Part shown: piece after piece, positions 4,178-5,188 of the stretch
Position numbering within the stretch: position 1 is the stretch's first letter
Layout of the letters: each line of letters opens with the position of its first letter
Origin: Ruminococcus difficilis
GTDB lineage: Bacteria > Bacillota_A > Clostridia > Oscillospirales > Acutalibacteraceae
DNA: 5,188 nt
Assembly (NCBI RefSeq): GCF_016680995.1
Contig: NZ_JAEQMG010000162.1
Location: forward strand, 1-5,188
Reading direction: 5' to 3'
The notes under the pieces: generated by a model
The model's database searches: none
Told to the model about the DNA's origin: nothing
Seen by the model: the letters and a program-made list of their open reading frames with translations, nothing else
Position numbers and translations under genes: made by a program

Positions 4178-5188
4178 TTATACCTCAACCTCTCCCTCGT
4201 AAACCTTCTCGGCATTGCCTGTCATGTAGACGGTCTCGTCGGTGTAGTTGATGATCAGATCGCCGCCCTTGAGCTTGATTTTGATGTCGTCGCCCTTCTT
4301 GCAGAAGCCGTTTTCGCATGCCGCAACCGCAACCGCGCAGGCGCCTGTACCGCAAGCCCATGTCTCGCCCGAGCCGCGCTCCCATACGCGCATCTTGATC
4401 GTCTTTTCGTTGAGGACTGTGACGAACTCGGTGTTTACTCTCTCGGGGAAGATCGGGTCGTTCTCGAACAGCGGGCCGATTTCCTCAAGGTTGATGTTGT
4501 CGATGTCGCTGTCGACGAATACAACGCAGTGCGGGTTGCCCATTGATACGCAAGTGATTCTGTAATCCTGCATACCGATTGTCACTCTGCGGTCAACAAC
4601 CTTGTCGCCGCTGAGGTCAACGGGAATGAGCTTCGGGTCGAGGATAGCCTTGCCCATATCGACGCGCAGGGTCTTGACCTCGCCGTCGGTGGTGTACGCC
4701 TTAAGCGACTTGATGCCGCTGAGGGTCTCGATTGTGATTTCGTCCTTCTCCTTGATGTTGACCATGCCGTGGTCGTAGAGGAACTTGCCGACGCAGCGAA
4801 TACCGTTGCCGCACATCTTGCCCTCGGTGCCGTCGCGGTTGTACATCTTCATCTGAGCGTCAGCGACCTTTGAGGGAGCAACGAGGATAACGCCGTCGCC
4901 GCCGATACCGAAGTGACGGTCGCTCAGACGAACCGCAAGAGCCTCGGGGTTATTGATCCACTGACCGAAGGTGGAGAAGTAAATATAGTCGTTGCCGATG
5001 CCCTGCATCTTTGTGAAGCGGAGCTTTGTCTTGGAATCTCTCATGTTGTTTATGTCCACAAGCTCGGTACTGTGCTGGGAATAGCGGCTCTTGAGGCAAT
5101 CCGCGAGCGCGTTTGCGGTGTCGAGAGAGGTCAGACACGGAATGTTTCTCTCAACGGTCTTGCGGCGGATCTTTACGGAGTCACGCGA
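4178..5188 (-). CDS. carB-dapF: CarB C-terminus fused in frame to diaminopimelate epimerase (DapF), partial
   Basis: One open frame enters at the right edge and ends with TAA at 4180-4178, 336 residues visible. Residues 1 to about 49 are the C-terminal end of the MGS-like regulatory domain of carbamoyl-phosphate synthase large subunit (KIRRKTVERNIPCLTSLDTA, then VDINNM, which aligns with the last strand of known CarB). Residues from about 54 on are a complete DapF, which interconverts LL- and meso-diaminopimelate by a two-base mechanism: FTKMQGIGNDY (58-68), NRDGTEGKMCGNGIRC (117-132, catalytic Cys126), GNPH (217-220), RVNTEF (250-255) and WERGSGETWACGTGACA (269-285, catalytic Cys279). No stop separates the two parts. 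A GTG at 5059 and ATG at 5044 could start a separate DapF, but neither has a good ribosome site and both lie inside the CarB end, so a fusion or read-through product is the plain reading. DapF function is certain; the fused state depends on the sequence being free of error. Confidence 0.85.
   Translation of the reverse strand, partial: SRDSVKIRRKTVERNIPCLTSLDTANALADCLKSRYSQHSTELVDINNMRDSKTKLRFTKMQGIGNDYIYFSTFGQWINNPEALAVRLSDRHFGIGGDGVILVAPSKVADAQMKMYNRDGTEGKMCGNGIRCVGKFLYDHGMVNIKEKDEITIETLSGIKSLKAYTTDGEVKTLRVDMGKAILDPKLIPVDLSGDKVVDRRVTIGMQDYRITCVSMGNPHCVVFVDSDIDNINLEEIGPLFENDPIFPERVNTEFVTVLNEKTIKMRVWERGSGETWACGTGACAVAVAACENGFCKKGDDIKIKLKGGDLIINYTDETVYMTGNAEKVYEGEVEV
5042..5188 (-). other. carB: CarB MGS-domain end within the fused frame
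   Basis: This is the CarB-derived part of the open frame, given separately because annotators may call it as its own gene. It encodes the last part of the allosteric MGS-like domain (about 49 residues, missing its beginning). The large subunit makes carbamoyl phosphate for pyrimidines and arginine. The match is to the IRR...TxxxA...LVDINNM pattern that ends CarB proteins, judged by eye against the E. coli C-terminus. The ATGA at 5044-5041 looks like a typical stop/start overlap, but its TGA is not in the CarB frame. Confidence 0.75.

Noticed and set aside
4169..4546. 125-residue plus-strand frame opposite dapF
   Set aside because: Its composition (Val/Ala/Leu/Asp rich) is what antisense of DapF codons gives, and it has no ribosome site or recognisable domain.
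5057..5059. GTG as the real start of an independent dapF
   Set aside because: It falls within the conserved CarB end (LVDINNM), has no good ribosome site, and the frame stays open upstream to the window edge.

Overview
The window reads as the chromosome of a Gram-positive, probably gut-associated member of the Clostridia (Ruminococcaceae/Oscillospiraceae-like). This rests on the style of the lysine genes (DapL aminotransferase pathway), the strong AGGAGG-type ribosome sites, and the tail-fibre/XkdX gene set typical of phages and prophages of that group. The taxon is an inference; no marker gene is present.

Layout. Positions 1-203 are an AT-rich divergent control region. A gene that leaves the window on the left starts at 41 (minus strand, 13 codons visible), with a plausible sigma-A promoter. 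A plus-strand extended -10 promoter at 113-121 faces the other way. The plus-strand leader carries a perfect 9-bp palindrome and a short element that could pair with the Shine-Dalgarno site. Positions 204-2905 are a compact three-gene cassette on the plus strand: a 772-residue tail-fibre-like protein (BppU-like N-terminus, fibre repeats, C-type-lectin/FGE-like C-terminus), a 75-residue protein, and a 48-residue XkdX-family protein. The fibre protein ends in what looks like the variable region of a diversity-generating retroelement (DGR). Neither the reverse transcriptase nor the template repeat is in the window.

A strong hairpin at 2912-2937 separates the cassette from a convergent minus-strand operon and can serve as terminator for both sides. 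That operon, read right to left, is the end of carB (carbamoyl-phosphate synthase large subunit) joined in frame to dapF (diaminopimelate epimerase), then dapL (LL-diaminopimelate aminotransferase). DapL makes LL-diaminopimelate directly from tetrahydrodipicolinate and DapF converts it to the meso form used for lysine and peptidoglycan, so the two act in consecutive steps.

The most notable points are the DGR-type target in a self-contained cassette with its own promoter and terminator beside housekeeping genes, and the apparent CarB-DapF fusion, in which no stop codon separates the two coding regions.
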